Translations under genes and position numbers: made by a program
In this document: positions 13,241-14,795 of the stretch, in pieces
Layout of the letters: each line of letters starts with the position of its first letter
Position numbering within the stretch: position 1 is the first letter of the stretch
Notes under the pieces: model-generated
The model's database searches: none
Told to the model about the DNA's origin: nothing
Seen by the model: the letters and a program-made list of their open reading frames with translations, nothing else
DNA from: JBJXFK01 sp046155505
Lineage (GTDB): Bacteria; Planctomycetota; Phycisphaerae; UBA1845; Fen-1342
Direction: 5' to 3'
Length of the DNA: 14,795 nt
Assembly: GCA_046155505.1 (NCBI GenBank)
Contig: JBJXFK010000254.1
Span: 1 to 14,795 of the forward strand

Positions 13241-14617
13241 TTACGCCACGACTCCCGCTTCCGAACACACCGCCCGATCGCGGCCCTGGCGTTTCGCCTC
13301 GTAGAGCGCCGCGTCCGCGCTGCGCAGAAGTTGATCGACATCCACGCCGACCGCCCATTCGGCGACGCCGATGCTGGCCGTCATCGGCACGCGTTCATCG
13401 GCGATATGCGCCGCATCGTCGCGCAGCGCTTCGAGAATACGATTCGCCACCCGCATCGCGCCGGGCCCGTCGGTCGACGGCAAGATGACCACAAACTCAT
13501 CTCCGCCGATGCGCGCCGCCGCATCCACCTGACGCAGCATCGCCCGCACCTTGCCCGCCGTGTGACGCAGCAGCGCGTCGCCGGCGGCGTGGCCGAGGCG
13601 ATCATTCAGCGGCTTAAGCCCGTCGAGATCGAGCGTGATCATCGAAAGTCGAGATTGAAATCGAGCCGCCCGCCCCATTTCGCCTTGCAACGTCTCGAGC
13701 AAGCCGCGGTGATTGAGCAACCCGGTCAGCGCGTCGATGCGCGATTCGTTGAGCGTCTGCGCAAATCGCGCGGCGTGATGCAAGCCACGCGCGAGAAACC
13801 GGAATAAGGCATCGCACGGCTGAATCGGCGAAGCGTCACGCGCGTCGGCGCGGCCGCTCAATTGCAGGCAACCGATGAGGTTTGGGCCGACCAGCAGCGG
13901 CGCGATGACGCCGATCGACACATCCGACGGCACGCCGCCGACCCAGCCGAACTGTCGGCAGGCCTGATTCCAGTCGTCGTACTTCAGGATTCGCCGTTCA
14001 CGCGACGCGATCGCGACCGGGTGCTTCGGATCGTCGAGCCGAACCGTGAGATCGACGGGCGTCGCGCTGCTTTCGGCCAGCGTCAGCCGCCGCGCCGTCG
14101 GGTCGGTGCGATAGAGCGTACCGCATAGCATGCCGAGCCAGCCGGGTAACTTTGCCACTAGAGCGTGACACGTTTCGGCGAGGTCGATGGTTTGAAAATC
14201 TTCGACAAAGCGCAGCGGCAGCTTGGTGATCGCCGGCAACTCGACCGGCACCGGCTCGCCCAGCGGACCGCGCTCGACACCGCTCCACAATACATGCAGC
14301 AGCGTCGGACCGACCGGCTTGCGAATGTACAGCGCCGGCGGGAGCGTGCGCGAATCCGGCGCGGATGCCGCATGAAAATAGACCCGTCGCCGAACGTCGA
14401 GTGTGTTGAGCGTTTCGCTCAGGGTCGGCAGGTCGGTGGCGCTCACACCCTCGAGATCGAGCCAAAGATCGGCGGTCGCATGCTCGGGCAGCTTCCGCGA
14501 AAATTCAGCGGTGGAATGGGCTTGCAGAGCGGCGCCGGCCGGCTTGCTCTGCGCGACCGAGCGCACCAGTTGCGCATCATCGGTGATCAGCAGCACATCA
14601 GGTGTGGGTGCGATCAT
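13241..14617 (-). CDS. diguanylate cyclase, REC-GAF-GGDEF
   Basis: This 458-residue protein starts at ATG 14617; an in-frame TTG at 14638 is possible, as GGGAGG lies between them. Residues 1-115 form a receiver-like domain with the conserved positions in place: acidic pair Asp13/Asp14, phospho-acceptor Asp54, Ser85 and Lys100-Pro101. Residues about 135-290 resemble a GAF domain. Residues about 292-458 are the cyclase: DLDGLKPLND (330-339) for metal and base binding, GGDEF intact at 371-375, and RQVD (362-365), the I-site five residues before it, so feedback inhibition by c-di-GMP is expected. It makes cyclic di-GMP from two GTP, probably under control of a histidine kinase and of whatever the GAF binds. 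No kinase gene is adjacent. A TAGAAT (14642-14647) could be its -10. Confidence 0.92.
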   Translation of the reverse strand: MIAPTPDVLLITDDAQLVRSVAQSKPAGAALQAHSTAEFSRKLPEHATADLWLDLEGVSATDLPTLSETLNTLDVRRRVYFHAASAPDSRTLPPALYIRKPVGPTLLHVLWSGVERGPLGEPVPVELPAITKLPLRFVEDFQTIDLAETCHALVAKLPGWLGMLCGTLYRTDPTARRLTLAESSATPVDLTVRLDDPKHPVAIASRERRILKYDDWNQACRQFGWVGGVPSDVSIGVIAPLLVGPNLIGCLQLSGRADARDASPIQPCDALFRFLARGLHHAARFAQTLNESRIDALTGLLNHRGLLETLQGEMGRAARFQSRLSMITLDLDGLKPLNDRLGHAAGDALLRHTAGKVRAMLRQVDAAARIGGDEFVVILPSTDGPGAMRVANRILEALRDDAAHIADERVPMTASIGVAEWAVGVDVDQLLRSADAALYEAKRQGRDRAVCSEAGVVA

Positions 14618-14759
14618 GTCCGGGCGCGAGCCTCCCAAATCATTCTAATCGGCGACATACACTCCGGAACTTTACGCGCAAACAGCGACCGGCGACACCG
14701 CAGCCGTTCGCGGTTGGCCACGGCAAACGCACTCTCCGAGGAGCGGGTTGAAATCGCGC

Positions 14760-14795
14760 GGGGAGCATCGGCCTCCGGCCGGTGCGAATTGAACT
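14760..14795. repeat. inverted copy of the repeat upstream of ftsH (runs to window edge)
   Basis: These 36 bases are the reverse complement of 8875-8910 at 35 of 36 positions and hold the same imperfect stem with a ggccggtgc core. Similarity seems to continue weakly to the left with an indel. The copy reaches the right window edge, so its full extent is unknown. The rest of the gap (14648-14759) shows only a weak GCCGT/ACGGC inverted repeat (14703-14707, 14720-14724). Confidence 0.85.

Noticed and set aside
12836..13807. 323-codon plus-strand ORF overlapping the GGDEF gene
   Set aside because: It is antisense to the conserved cyclase domain and shows no recognisable domain.

Overview
The window is GC-rich bacterial DNA that most resembles a planctomycete (Planctomycetota, possibly Phycisphaerae-like). 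This is inferred from gene content and repeats. The clues are a GAF domain fused to an HlyD-type adaptor next to an M50 protease fused to an HlyD-type segment, a pseudopilin-like protein with a C-terminal 'DGH' motif, a BamD-like/LptE-like pair, and intergenic hairpins with 'cacgggct...agcccgt' cores. No species can be named from the sequence.

Layout. (1) Positions 1-3445, plus strand: a two-gene membrane unit. A GAF/HlyD-type adaptor, cut by the left window edge, overlaps by 4 bp (ATGA) a multi-pass M50 (site-2 protease-like) zinc protease that carries its own HlyD-type C-terminal half. (2) 3516-4463, plus: 3-hydroxy-3-methylglutaryl-CoA lyase, whose last codons lie in one arm of a large inverted repeat. 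(3) 4530-5411, minus: Eis-like GNAT acetyltransferase, convergent with the lyase. (4) 5557-6542, plus: pseudopilin-like protein and a translationally coupled 46-residue single-pass protein. A divergent promoter region with two 14-bp palindrome-like sites 21 bp apart lies in front of them. (5) 10517 down to 6686, minus: BamD-like TPR protein, LptE-like lipoprotein and FtsH, with four hairpin repeats between lptE and ftsH. This block is an envelope assembly and quality-control group. (6) 10696-12072, plus: exported beta-lactamase-fold serine hydrolase. (7) 12745 down to 12085, minus: seven tRNA genes in the order Lys-Glu-Gln-Asp-Pro-His-Arg, none with an encoded CCA. (8) 12746-13240: about 495 bp without a supported gene, with a promoter-like site pointing at the tRNAs. 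(9) 14617 down to 13241, minus: REC-GAF-GGDEF diguanylate cyclase. The right edge holds an inverted copy of a repeat found upstream of ftsH.

Most of the window is ordinary chromosomal content. The points most worth a second look are the GAF-HlyD/M50-HlyD pair, the tRNA-His with no encoded G-1 only 2 nt behind tRNA-Pro, the tandem palindromes over a promoter, and the dispersed hairpin repeats, one of which appears to have supplied the C-terminus of the lyase. No clearly new defence or mobile system was found.
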